The position numbers and the translations under genes are program-made. From contig JAIQGF010000016.1 of the NCBI GenBank assembly GCA_020072845.1, forward strand, positions 1 through 64,000: DNA of 64,000 nucleotides, written 5' to 3'. Of the stretch, positions 7,162-19,014 are shown one piece after another. The notes below the pieces were generated by a model. It saw only the letters and a list, made by a program, of their open reading frames with translations, was not told where the DNA came from and did no database searches. Within the stretch, counting starts at the first letter, position 1; each line of letters begins with the position of its first letter. The DNA comes from Terriglobia bacterium (lineage in GTDB: Bacteria; Acidobacteriota; Terriglobia; Terriglobales; Acidobacteriaceae).

Positions 7162-7578
7162 TTAAGCGCGGAACAACTGGTACAGCATCAAGTAGATCAC
7201 AACGCCGGTGATCGAGACGTAAAGCCAGATCGGGTAAGTCCAGCGCGCGATGGCGCGATGGCGCTGGTCGCGGCGGCGCAGACCGAGCGTGAGCGCGATG
7301 ATGACGAGCGGCGGAACGGTCGCGGCCAGAATCGTGTGCGTGATCAGGATGGAGAAATAGATGGTGCGCGCGATTCCCTGTCCCGGAAAATGCACGCTGC
7401 CAACGTGCGCGTGATAGTAAACGTAAGAGGCGAAGAAGATCGAAGAAGTCACAACTGCAGCGATCATCAGGGCGCGATGGCGGGCGATGTTTCCGCGGCG
7501 AATGGAATTGCGCGCCGAGGCGATCAAAACGGCGCTGGTGCCATTCAGCACGGCGTTAAGAGCTGGTAACGATGACAA
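7162..7578 (-). CDS. DUF420 membrane protein (CtaM-like)
   Basis: DUF420 proteins such as CtaM of firmicutes are needed for active aa3-type oxidase. The 138-aa protein has the typical opening LPALNAVLNGTSAVLI, the motif RHRALMIAAVV, an HAHVGSVHF loop and four TM segments, with the conserved THTILAATVPP and HRAIARWTYPIWLYVSITG regions. The start is a TTG at 7578 without a clear Shine-Dalgarno, and the region upstream carries two palindromic operator-like sites. Likely first gene of the three-gene operon ending at 6022. Confidence 0.85.
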   Translation of the reverse strand: MSSLPALNAVLNGTSAVLIASARNSIRRGNIARHRALMIAAVVTSSIFFASYVYYHAHVGSVHFPGQGIARTIYFSILITHTILAATVPPLVIIALTLGLRRRDQRHRAIARWTYPIWLYVSITGVVIYLMLYQLFRA

Positions 7579-7648
7579 ATTTGATATCGTATTCGTAGTT
7601 ACCCTACCCCCTCCCCCTACCCATTCAGAGAAATCAACAAGTTACGTG

Positions 7649-7680
7649 CAGGTAACCTGAGGTTCAGCCCAGGTTACCTG
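7649..7680. promoter_or_regulatory. Paired palindromic operator-like sites (CAGGTWACCTG x2)
   Basis: CAGGTAACCTG at 7649-7659 and CAGGTTACCTG at 7670-7680 are each near-perfect palindromes, and each is the reverse complement of the other. Their centres are 21 bp apart, two helical turns. They lie 71-102 bp upstream of the DUF420 start. This could be cooperative repressor or activator binding. A hairpin is the alternative reading. Confidence 0.55.
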
Positions 7681-7756
7681 GGACTGGTCCGACTAGCGCG
7701 GCGGGCCGAGAATCAGGCTGCGTCGCGACGGAAAAAAGTACCATGTAGTTAACGCG

Positions 7757-7849
7757 TTCAGCCGTCCCTACGGGACTTGGATGATCTGATTTGGATTTCG
7801 ATTCCCGGCACTGAAGTGCCGGGCTATTTTCATTCGCGCCTGCGGCGCT
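7757..7849 (+). repeat. Dispersed palindromic element, family A (copy 1)
   Basis: Contains GTCCCTACGGGAC (7764-7776, perfect 6-bp arms), the 20-bp palindrome CCCGGCACTGAAGTGCCGGG (7804-7823), then GCTATTTTCAT and a short GC hairpin. The same elements in inverse orientation are at 17344-17436. Confidence 0.8.
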
Positions 7850-7864
7850 GGATCAGTTGACTTT

Positions 7865-8239
7865 CTAGTAGGGCATGACGCCGACTTCTTTTTCGACCTC
7901 GGGGGTGTCCACCATGACGATGGCGTCCCAGGGGCAACCGTCGAGGAAGGCGCCGTCGGGACCCTTGCTGGTGCACTTCTTGCAGCCGATGCAGAGCAGC
8001 GGATCCACCTGGATGCGGCCGAAGGGCGGATGATCTTCGTCCGGAACCCAGAACATGCAATCCTCCACCGGACAATATTCCACGCAGGCAGGCGAGCCGG
8101 CGCAGCCGGTGCAACACTCGGTGATCACCGCCAGCTCTTTGGGTTTCTTTTTGCGCGCGGTGGTGAGGCCCTTGGAGCGGGGCTCGTGCTTCAGCTCGTC
8201 GGGAACCATCCCCGGGTTCATTTGCGGTTGGGTGGACAT
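7865..8239 (-). CDS. Ferredoxin-like protein with two [4Fe-4S] cluster motifs
   Basis: The 124-aa protein has a basic N-terminal extension (about residues 1-38) and then two Cys clusters: CCTGCAGSPACVEYCP and CIGCKKCTSKGPDGAFLDGCPW. This is consistent with two [4Fe-4S] centres, the first with a five-residue insertion between its second and third Cys. It is a probable cytosolic electron carrier. The dehydratase activator system 1.2 kb away needs a low-potential ferredoxin, so a partnership is possible but unproven. Confidence 0.8.
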   Translation of the reverse strand: MSTQPQMNPGMVPDELKHEPRSKGLTTARKKKPKELAVITECCTGCAGSPACVEYCPVEDCMFWVPDEDHPPFGRIQVDPLLCIGCKKCTSKGPDGAFLDGCPWDAIVMVDTPEVEKEVGVMPY

Positions 8240-8240
8240 G

Positions 8241-8338
8241 GTCTCAGTTTCTCAGTATGTCAGTTTGTCAGTCTGTCGGTCTATCAGTCTATCGGTCCAT
8301 CGGTCACCGCGACCGATTGACTGATAGACCGAAAGACT
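8241..8338. repeat. Octad-repeat inverted block (NNNTCRGT units)
   Basis: Eight consecutive 8-bp units fitting NNNTCRGT (for example ATGTCAGT and CTATCGGT) run from 8241 in perfect register. They are followed by an inverted arm of ACYGANNN units that overlaps the stop codon of the 94-aa gene. The block fills the whole spacer between the ferredoxin gene and that gene. Confidence 0.85.
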
Positions 8339-8621
8339 ATCCCGCCGCGATATGCTCGCTGAGCGCGGTTTCCACATCGGTGGGCGCAAGCTTCTCGCCG
8401 TCGTTCATGCGCTTCAAGATGGCGTCAATGATGTCCTTGGCCTCGTCCTTGCGGTAGTTCTTGATGAAGCCGTCGTAGAAGTGCTCTCCGGAAAGGGCGC
8501 GGTTGATCTCCCACTCTTTGTTATTCTCGTTGAGTTCGGTGTAATAGACGACGCGGTACTTGCCGGTGTAAGCGGCCTCGCGGTAAATCTCGAACATCAC
8601 CTTATCGGATTCCATTGCCAT
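8337..8621 (-). CDS. Uncharacterised 94-aa protein
   Basis: I do not recognise this family. It is a soluble, charged protein with YREAAYTGKYRVVYYTELNENNKEWE near the N-terminus and a helical C-terminal half (DEAKDIIDAILKRMNDGEKL). No metal motif or signal is seen. The start is the ATG at 8621, and a weak AGGA lies 11-14 nt upstream. It is upstream of the ferredoxin gene in the same orientation and separated only by the octad block, so the two may be co-transcribed. Confidence 0.6.
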   Translation of the reverse strand: MAMESDKVMFEIYREAAYTGKYRVVYYTELNENNKEWEINRALSGEHFYDGFIKNYRKDEAKDIIDAILKRMNDGEKLAPTDVETALSEHIAAG

Positions 8622-8668
8622 CCGTGCAGATCCTCGCCTGCGTTTTATTGTAACAAAGCGGGTGAACA

Positions 8669-8697
8669 GTCGACGGTCGATGGTCGATGGTCGACGG
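8669..8697 (+). repeat. GTCGAYG heptad repeats in the 8622-8789 spacer
   Basis: Four units of GTCGACG/GTCGATG in 7-bp register. No inverted arm is seen. The remainder of the spacer holds a GGGCACGGC-like fragment near 8767 that resembles family B but no gene. Confidence 0.65.
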
Positions 8698-8789
8698 CAA
8701 AAGCAGATTCCTCCCCCTTCCGCTTCGCGTCAGGGTCGGAATGACAAAAACTAGGGGTGGTCGTTGGGCACGGCTAATGCCCTTCCCGA

Positions 8790-9254
8790 TCACTTCTGGC
8801 TGGCGGCGCGGCGCTGCATTTCTTCCGGCGAAACGTCTTCGACGTGGGTGGCAATCGTCCACTGGTGGCCGAAGGGGTCGTAGATAGTGGCATTGCGGTC
8901 GCCGTAGAACTTGTCCTGAGGTTCCTGCTTCACTTTCGCGCCGTTGGCGACAGCCTTCTTGAAGACGGAGTCCACGTCCTCGACGTAAATCATGAGGGCG
9001 GAGGCGGTGCCGCCGATGGTTTCGGGGCTGACGGCGTTCATCTGGGGAAATTCATCGGCGAGCATGATGTGAGAATCGCCGATCTTGATTTCGGCGTGGC
9101 CGATTTTTCCGTCGGGCGTGGGAAAACGGAACTCTTCCTGCGCCCCAAACACGTTTTTGTACCAGTCGAGGGCACGGGCGGCGTTGCGCACGATGATGTA
9201 CGGCGTGACGGAGTGATAGCCGGCGGGGATGTAATGGGTTTTCGTCGTGGGCAT
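8790..9254 (-). CDS. VOC superfamily protein (PhnB/glyoxalase-like)
   Basis: The 154-aa protein has two beta-alpha-beta-beta-beta modules: HSVTPYIIVRNAARALDWYKNVFGA near the N-terminus and ASALMIYVEDVDSVFKKAVANGA in the second half, ending RNATIYDPFGHQWTIATHVEDV. The family includes glyoxalases, dioxygenases and antibiotic-binding proteins, and PhnB-like members have no defined substrate. Candidate metal ligands (His and Glu) occur, but I would not assign a reaction. A Gly-Asp-Arg-Asn motif (YGDRNATIYDPFGH) is typical of this subgroup. Confidence 0.82.
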   Translation of the reverse strand: MPTTKTHYIPAGYHSVTPYIIVRNAARALDWYKNVFGAQEEFRFPTPDGKIGHAEIKIGDSHIMLADEFPQMNAVSPETIGGTASALMIYVEDVDSVFKKAVANGAKVKQEPQDKFYGDRNATIYDPFGHQWTIATHVEDVSPEEMQRRAASQK

Positions 9255-9270
9255 GGGACCTCCGGAAGCA

Positions 9271-9299
9271 GTCGTTGGTCGTTGGTCGTTAGCCGTTAC
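9271..9299 (+). repeat. GTCGTTG heptad repeats upstream of the VOC gene
   Basis: Four 7-bp units (GTCGTTG, GTCGTTA and GCCGTTA types) begin 17 bp before the VOC start codon on the opposite strand. Confidence 0.65.
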
Positions 9300-9382
9300 G
9301 GATTCATAAAACGTGCGAAGGATTCCAGAAAAAAGCCCCTCCGCGTCGGCAAAGGGGAAGAAGGCGATCAGCCCAGAAGGAA

Positions 9383-9450
9383 ACCTCAGGGGCTAAAGCC
9401 CGCGTTCGATAAGCGCTTGTTGGCACGGCTAAAGCCGTGCCCTTCCCAGC
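9383..9450 (-). repeat. Dispersed palindromic element, family B (copy 2)
   Basis: Contains the palindromes GGGCTAAAGCCC (9390-9401) and GCACGGCTAAAGCCGTGC (9423-9440) followed by CCTTCCC. In reverse complement the order of motifs matches 2645-2733. It sits in the spacer after the activase gene stop. Confidence 0.65.
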
Positions 9451-9463
9451 GCGCTCTTCCCAG

Positions 9464-13060
<3,597 letters not shown>

Positions 13061-13080
13061 GGTTCTCCTGGGAAAACCTT

Positions 13081-13147
13081 CAACCGCAAAGGCCGCAAAG
13101 GATGGAAAGGAAAACGCCTTGGCGTCCTTCGCGTCCTTTGCGGTTCA
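13081..13147. repeat. Inverted repeat between the dehydratase-like and activase genes
   Basis: AACCGCAAAGG and a second GCCGCAAAGG unit face CGTCCTTTGCGGTT across the spacer, and related CGTCCTTCGCGTCC units lie between. The two genes are separated by this structure only, so it could act as a processing hairpin or partial terminator within the operon. Confidence 0.65.
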
Positions 13148-13149
13148 AA

Positions 13150-14922
<1,773 letters not shown>

Positions 14923-15153
14923 TTCCCCACCTTTGCCCCGAATAGGGGTTTGCCTGAATCGCGGGTCGCCATCCTCACCGGGCAACACCGCGGCGCACAC
15001 CATTCTGCGGGTCCGAAATGGGAACGAAGAATGGAATTTGTCGAACGGAGGAAAATCGTGGTCAAGCGGCGGAGTTGGGAGGCGAGCGGAGCGGCACGAC
15101 TTTGGGTTTTCAGCAAGTTACGGGGAAAATTGTGACAAAGCGCACATTCCGTT

Positions 15154-15282
15154 GGTTGGTCGATTGGTCGAATCGATCTATCGGTCTGTCGGTCCATCAG
15201 TCGTTCTGTTCCGTCCGACAGACCGAGAGACTGAAAGACCGATAGACCCGCCCAGACTGAGAGACCGATAGACTGACAGACT
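15154..15282. repeat. Octad-repeat inverted block upstream of ssb
   Basis: NNNTCRGT-type octads (CTATCGGT, CTGTCGGT, CCATCAGT) are followed by a long inverted arm of about seven ACYGANNN octads (for example ACCGAGAG and ACTGAAAG), interrupted once by two bases. It ends 3 bp before the ssb -10 element. The rest of the 14923-15328 spacer holds no gene that I can support. Confidence 0.85.
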
Positions 15283-15285
15283 TTC

Positions 15286-15294
15286 TGCTACACT
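15286..15294 (+). promoter_or_regulatory. Extended -10 box for ssb (TGC-TACACT)
   Basis: TGC plus TACACT directly follows the octad block. Transcription would start near 15301, leaving a leader of about 28 nt that contains the Shine-Dalgarno GAGGAG. Confidence 0.55.
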
Positions 15295-15328
15295 GGCCCC
15301 TTTCACACGGACTCATGAGGAGCATTTC

Positions 15329-15802
15329 ATGCCAAAGAGCGTTAACAAGGTCATCTTAGTCGGACACTTGGGGAAGGACCCCGAGGTCAAATACACGCCG
15401 AGCGGCACGCCCGTGGCCAAGTTCAGCCTGGCGACCAACGAGCGCTACAAGGACAAGGACGGCAACTGGCAGGACCGCACCGAGTGGCACAGCATCGTGG
15501 CCTGGCAACGCACAGCGGAGGTTGTCGGCGAGTATTGCAAGAAGGGCAGCCAGGTTTATATCGAAGGGCGCCTGAAGACCGACTCCTGGGACGACAAGGA
15601 AACCGGGCAAAAGAAATATCGTACCGACATCGTCGTCAACGACCTGGTGCTGCTGGGCGGACGCGGCGGCGGCGAGGGCGGCGAAGGTGGCGGCGGGCGG
15701 GGGCGCGGCGCGGCGGCGGCGTCGTCGAATATGGATCAGCGCACACCGGAGCCGGAGCCGGCGGCGAGCACGCAGATTACGGATGAGGATATTCCGTTTT
15801 AG
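15329..15802 (+). CDS. ssb: Single-stranded DNA-binding protein
   Basis: The 157-aa protein has an N-terminal OB fold of about 105 residues (NKVILVGHLGKDPEVKYTPSG, with landmarks WHSIVAWQRTAE and YIEGRLKTDSW). A flexible Gly/Arg/Ala-rich linker follows, then the acidic tip ending DEDIPF that recruits repair and replication proteins. A good Shine-Dalgarno (GAGGAG) lies 9 nt before the ATG. It is monocistronic, with an extended -10 upstream. Confidence 0.97.
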   Translation: MPKSVNKVILVGHLGKDPEVKYTPSGTPVAKFSLATNERYKDKDGNWQDRTEWHSIVAWQRTAEVVGEYCKKGSQVYIEGRLKTDSWDDKETGQKKYRTDIVVNDLVLLGGRGGGEGGEGGGGRGRGAAAASSNMDQRTPEPEPAASTQITDEDIPF

Positions 15803-15846
15803 GTCAGCGACTCGCAATCTCAGTGACGCGCAATCGGTGAATAGCG

Positions 15847-16782
15847 ATGATGCGGCGTTTTTTGCTCCTCGGCGCTGTGGGAGTTCTACTGGTATCCGCC
15901 GTCGCCGTGGCGCAGGAACCGAAGCCAGCGGTCGGTGAAGAGGTTGGCTATCTTGGCATGCGCCGGGAACATGTGCGCTGGCCCACCCCGGAGTCCGTTG
16001 CCCGCGATCTGCGTTCCAGCGACGAACAAACCCGCCTAAATGCGTTCCACCTGCTCGGCCTTACCGATCAGCAGGTTCAGTTGGCCGTGTGGTCGCAGAC
16101 GTCTCCGAGCCAGATCGTTGGCAATAAGGTCGCGACGCCCGATCAGGTTCGGTTGGCCTATGCCGCACTCGGCGAGGACGCGACGCAGCAGGCAATACTC
16201 GCTGTCCAGATCTCGGAGGCGCAGACAACGGCGGTGGCGATCGCCACGCCGGCAGATCGGCAATGGAAACGCGTTGCGGCCTTTGTCTGCTGGTGCAAGT
16301 ACGAAATGTACGTAGACCGGGACGCGTTGACCGAGTTCGTCCAACTTCATCCTGCCCCGCAGCCCGGCCCGGCCACGCCGCAGCATTTTGAACTGGTCCT
16401 ACGCGCTAGCGGCGGCGGCACAGGCATATACACTCAGGACGAGGCACACTTCCGGATGCATGGCGGTGAACTGCGCCGCGTGCTGTCGTTTGTATGCCGA
16501 CGTAGGTCTTGCGATCAGACAGCACCAGCACAACGTTGGTGCGCGATCGAGAAACGCTGGTTCTATACGACGGCGGTTGGTAATGAACCCGGCGGTATTC
16601 TGGCCGAAGCCCGGGGAAAGTTCGCAAGTGACAATCAGCCCCTGGTTCAATGGTCGGTAAGAGATCTGGAGAATCGGTATTTGCAGCGGCCTACTTGCAC
16701 TAGCTTCAAGTGGAACGCGGGCGAATTTCGTTATGAGCGACTGAGAAGTACTCCGAACCCGTGTCTGCCCACCTCCCGATAA
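15847..16782 (+). CDS. Secreted protein of unknown function
   Basis: A signal peptide is clear (MMRRFLLLGAVGVLLVSAVAVAQ, cleavage likely after the VAVAQ region). The mature part (about 285 residues) is unrecognised. It has an N-terminal helical region with LRSSDEQTRLNAFHLLGL, reminiscent of a HEAT repeat. The Cys-rich middle contains CWCKYEMYV, FVCRRRSC, WCAI and a late PTCTSFKW, suggesting several disulfides. It follows ssb by 44 bp and is probably periplasmic or exported. Confidence 0.65.
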   Translation: MMRRFLLLGAVGVLLVSAVAVAQEPKPAVGEEVGYLGMRREHVRWPTPESVARDLRSSDEQTRLNAFHLLGLTDQQVQLAVWSQTSPSQIVGNKVATPDQVRLAYAALGEDATQQAILAVQISEAQTTAVAIATPADRQWKRVAAFVCWCKYEMYVDRDALTEFVQLHPAPQPGPATPQHFELVLRASGGGTGIYTQDEAHFRMHGGELRRVLSFVCRRRSCDQTAPAQRWCAIEKRWFYTTAVGNEPGGILAEARGKFASDNQPLVQWSVRDLENRYLQRPTCTSFKWNAGEFRYERLRSTPNPCLPTSR

Positions 16783-16814
16783 GGCAAGCAGCCTGCGTCG
16801 CGCTCCACCTTCCG

Positions 16815-16846
16815 GCTGAAAGCTGATAGCTGATGGCTGAGAGCAG
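16815..16846 (+). repeat. AGCTGAT heptad repeats
   Basis: About four units (AGCTGAT, GGCTGAG types) in 7-bp register, ending 9 bp before the extended -10 of the next gene. Confidence 0.65.
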
Positions 16847-16855
16847 ACCGCGAAA

Positions 16856-16864
16856 TGCTAGAAT
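16856..16864 (+). promoter_or_regulatory. Extended -10 box (TGC-TAGAAT) for the frataxin-like gene
   Basis: TGC plus TAGAAT ends 8 nt before the ATG at 16873, so the message would be leaderless. The overlapping upstream ATG at 16855 lies within this box and is rejected as a start for that reason. Confidence 0.5.
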
Positions 16865-16872
16865 GCCGCGCC

Positions 16873-17205
16873 ATGGAAGAAATGGAGTTCAGGCGGCACG
16901 CCGACGCCGCAATGGAATCGTTGAAGCAATCGCTGATTGAAGCCGAGGACGACGCCGACTTCGAGGTGGAAGACCAGTCCGGCGCGCTGCACATCGGCTT
17001 CGAAGAGCCGCCGGGGCGGTTCGTGATATCGCGAAATGCGCCGGTGCGGCAGATATGGATTTCCGCGCTCTCCACCAGCTTCAAGCTGGATTGGAACGAT
17101 GACCAGAACGATTTCGTGCTGGCGAAAACCGGCGAGGGACTGAAGCCGCTGGTGTCGCGGCTGATGAACCAGCAGTTGGGGTCGGAAGCGATCGATTTGG
17201 ATTAG
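16873..17205 (+). CDS. cyaY: Frataxin-like iron donor protein
   Basis: The 110-aa protein has the frataxin order of an acidic first helix (FRRHADAAMESLKQSLIEAEDD), a beta sheet and a closing helix. Landmarks are GRFVISRNAPVRQIWIS, matching the QIWI/WLAS-type strand of CyaY, and DQNDFVLAKTGEGLKPLVSRL. The acidic ridge of helix 1 is the iron-binding surface in the family. It would act as an iron chaperone or modulator for iron-sulfur cluster assembly. No Shine-Dalgarno precedes the start. Confidence 0.82.
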   Translation: MEEMEFRRHADAAMESLKQSLIEAEDDADFEVEDQSGALHIGFEEPPGRFVISRNAPVRQIWISALSTSFKLDWNDDQNDFVLAKTGEGLKPLVSRLMNQQLGSEAIDLD

Positions 17206-17481
17206 GTTTTCGGTTTTCGGTTATCGGTTTTCAGTTCACGGTTTTCGGTTACCGGTCATCGATTATCGGTTACGCCTTGCCGGGTGTCGTTTTTGATTGC
17301 GGGTTTTCGAATTTTGGTTCTCCGATTGTCGCCGGAAGGCCGGCGTCAGTCGCGTAGCGACGCATGAAAATAGCCCGGCACTTCAGTGCCGGGAATGATC
17401 GCGCAAAGATGAGAAGTCCCGTAGGGACGACTGAAAATCTCCGCCGATTACCGAACACCGATAACCGCCAACCGAAAACCG
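17206..17481. repeat. Composite: TTTTCGG heptad arms enclosing a family A element
   Basis: From the frataxin stop codon, about ten heptads of the TTTTCGG/TTATCGG theme run to about 17275. The inverted arm (units such as CCGATAA and CCGAAAA) occupies 17444-17481 and is read as the N-terminus of the plsC frame. The family A palindromic element sits between the arms. Confidence 0.8.
17344..17436 (-). repeat. Dispersed palindromic element, family A (copy 2)
   Basis: In reverse orientation relative to 7757-7849 it carries a GTCGCGTAGCGAC hairpin, ATGAAAATAGC, the identical 20-bp CCCGGCACTTCAGTGCCGGG palindrome and GTCCCGTAGGGAC. Confidence 0.8.
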
Positions 17482-18209
17482 TTCGCAATCTGCTGAGCTG
17501 GGCCCGGGCGCTGCTGCTGTTCTGGCCCGCCATCCTTCTCCTCACCATCATCGTGGAACCGATTTGCCTGGTGCTGGCGCGCCTTGACCAGAGCGGCCGG
17601 GCGCAGCATGCGGTGGTGCGCTGGTGGGCGCGGTTGCTGCTCAAGCTGCTGGCGCCGGTCACGGTGGAAGGCCTGGAGCGGATCGATGCCGGCAAGCCGC
17701 GCCTCTACGCCGCCAACCATCTTTCCGCGCTCGATATTCCCCTGCTCTACGCGCATCTGCCGTTTGCGTTCCGCATCATGGCGCACCGGCTGGTGTTTCG
17801 CGTGCCGTTGATCGGCTGGTACCTGCGCCGGGCGGGCGCGCTGGAAATCGCGCCGGAAGGCGTCGCGCTCTCGCGCCGAGCGTTGCGCGAGGCGGTGAAG
17901 ACGCTGCAACGAGGCATGTCCGTGGTCGTATTCCCTGAAGGAGAGCGCTCGCCGACCGGCAAGATGCTGCCCTTTCGGCGCGGCGCGTTTTATGTCGCGA
18001 TGAAGGCGCAGGCGGAGGTGGTGCCGGTGGCGATCCTGGGAACGTATGCAGGCCTGCCGATCGGGTCGGCGCACTTGCGGCGGGCACCGCTGCGGCTGGT
18101 GGTCGGCGAACCAATTCCGATGGCGGAGTACACCCGCAAAGACCTGGGCGAGTTGGCGGCGAGAGTGCAGGAGGCAGTCAGGGAATTGTGCGAGGCGGCG
18201 GGTCGCTAG
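17409..18209 (+). CDS. plsC: 1-acyl-sn-glycerol-3-phosphate acyltransferase
   Basis: Membrane-associated enzyme that acylates lysophosphatidate to phosphatidate. After an N-terminal hydrophobic helix (ARALLLFWPAILLLTIIVEP) it has the acyltransferase motifs NHLSALD (H-x4-D), FRVPLIGWYLRRAGAL, FPEGERSPTG and VPVAILGTY. The start is uncertain: in-frame ATGs at 17364 and 17409 both lie inside repeat elements, and conserved sequence begins only near 17480. The first 25-40 residues therefore appear to be repeat-derived. It acts together with plsY and gpsA, found 14 kb away. Confidence 0.88.
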   Translation: MRSPVGTTENLRRLPNTDNRQPKTVRNLLSWARALLLFWPAILLLTIIVEPICLVLARLDQSGRAQHAVVRWWARLLLKLLAPVTVEGLERIDAGKPRLYAANHLSALDIPLLYAHLPFAFRIMAHRLVFRVPLIGWYLRRAGALEIAPEGVALSRRALREAVKTLQRGMSVVVFPEGERSPTGKMLPFRRGAFYVAMKAQAEVVPVAILGTYAGLPIGSAHLRRAPLRLVVGEPIPMAEYTRKDLGELAARVQEAVRELCEAAGR

Positions 18210-18242
18210 TTAACCAAGTTACGGATGCGTAATTGAGCGTTC

Positions 18243-18341
18243 TTGACCACCGAGTCACCGAGCACACCGAGATTCACCGAGACAAGGAGATGAAAAACTC
18301 GGTGCACCTCTGTGTCCTCGGTGCCTCGGTGGTGAGTGCGC
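18243..18341. repeat. CACCGAG inverted block
   Basis: ACCACCGAGTCACCGAG-type units on the left face CTCGGTGCCTCGGTGGT-type units on the right across a 55-bp centre. It lies between the convergent plsC and lipoprotein genes, where it could act as a bidirectional terminator. Confidence 0.7.
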
Positions 18342-18347
18342 ATGGAA

Positions 18348-18953
18348 TTATTGCTTGGGCGGCGTTTTGCTGGCCGGCGGATGCGAGGGCTGCGCCGTCC
18401 CGTGGGGGTTGGGGGTGCCGAGATTCGGCATGGTGATCCCGCCGTGGGGATTCTCGCCGGTAGCGGGCGGCATGCCGCCATGCGGGTTGGCGCCGGTGCC
18501 GCCCATGCCGACGCCGAGGGCCATGCAAGTGACGCGCCCACTCTGCGCGAAGCGCAGGTCAGATGGACAGGGGGCGCTCTTGACTTCCGCCTTCGCGCTC
18601 GTTGGCGGGTTGTCCGTTTGTTCCGACTGGATGGAGAAAAGCTTTCCTTCCGAATTGCCGGCCACACCCACGGTGAGGCCGGGCATGTCGTAGGCAACGT
18701 AGAAAGCGTGCTTGTCCTTGGCGGCTTGCATGGCGCAGTCGCCGGCTTTTTGCGTCAGGTCCGGCGCCTGCGATTTGACGCGGCCGCAGTCGGTGGCGGT
18801 GGAGCCAGCCAGATCCTGGAGCTTTTGTTGAACGGGATCGGCAGATTTCGCGGTCTCGCCGGGTTTCGCCGACACGGAAGCGGGAGCGGAGGATTGGTTG
18901 CACGCGACCAGTGACGCGATCGCGATCGTCAGGATGATCAGAGAAGTGCGCAT
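18348..18953 (-). CDS. Lipoprotein with a Gly/Pro/His-rich C-terminal tail
   Basis: A lipoprotein signal is clear (LTIAIASLVACNQSS, lipobox LVAC, so the mature protein begins at Cys18). The 201-aa protein has a central region with three further Cys (DCGRVKSQ, GDCAMQAAKDKHAFYVAYD, APCPSDLRF) and a low-complexity tail. The tail has three NPHG units (ANPHGGM, ENPHGGI, PNPHGT), which could bind metal. I do not recognise the family. Likely anchored in the inner or outer membrane. Confidence 0.65.
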   Translation of the reverse strand: MRTSLIILTIAIASLVACNQSSAPASVSAKPGETAKSADPVQQKLQDLAGSTATDCGRVKSQAPDLTQKAGDCAMQAAKDKHAFYVAYDMPGLTVGVAGNSEGKLFSIQSEQTDNPPTSAKAEVKSAPCPSDLRFAQSGRVTCMALGVGMGGTGANPHGGMPPATGENPHGGITMPNLGTPNPHGTAQPSHPPASKTPPKQ

Positions 18954-18967
18954 GACAGCATTGTAAT

Positions 18968-19014
18968 AGCTCTGAGCTGTCAGCCAAAAGCTAAGAGCTG
19001 AGAGCTGACAGCTT
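18968..19014. repeat. AGCTGAG heptad inverted block at the ypdA 3' end
   Basis: AGCTCTGAGCTGTCAGC faces AGCTAAG/AGCTGAG/AGCTGAC heptads. The last codons (LSALSS) and the stop of ypdA are read from this block. Confidence 0.75.

Noticed and set aside
8241-8338. Possible CRISPR array
   Set aside because: Units are only 7-8 bp with no unique 30-bp spacers, and no cas genes are present.
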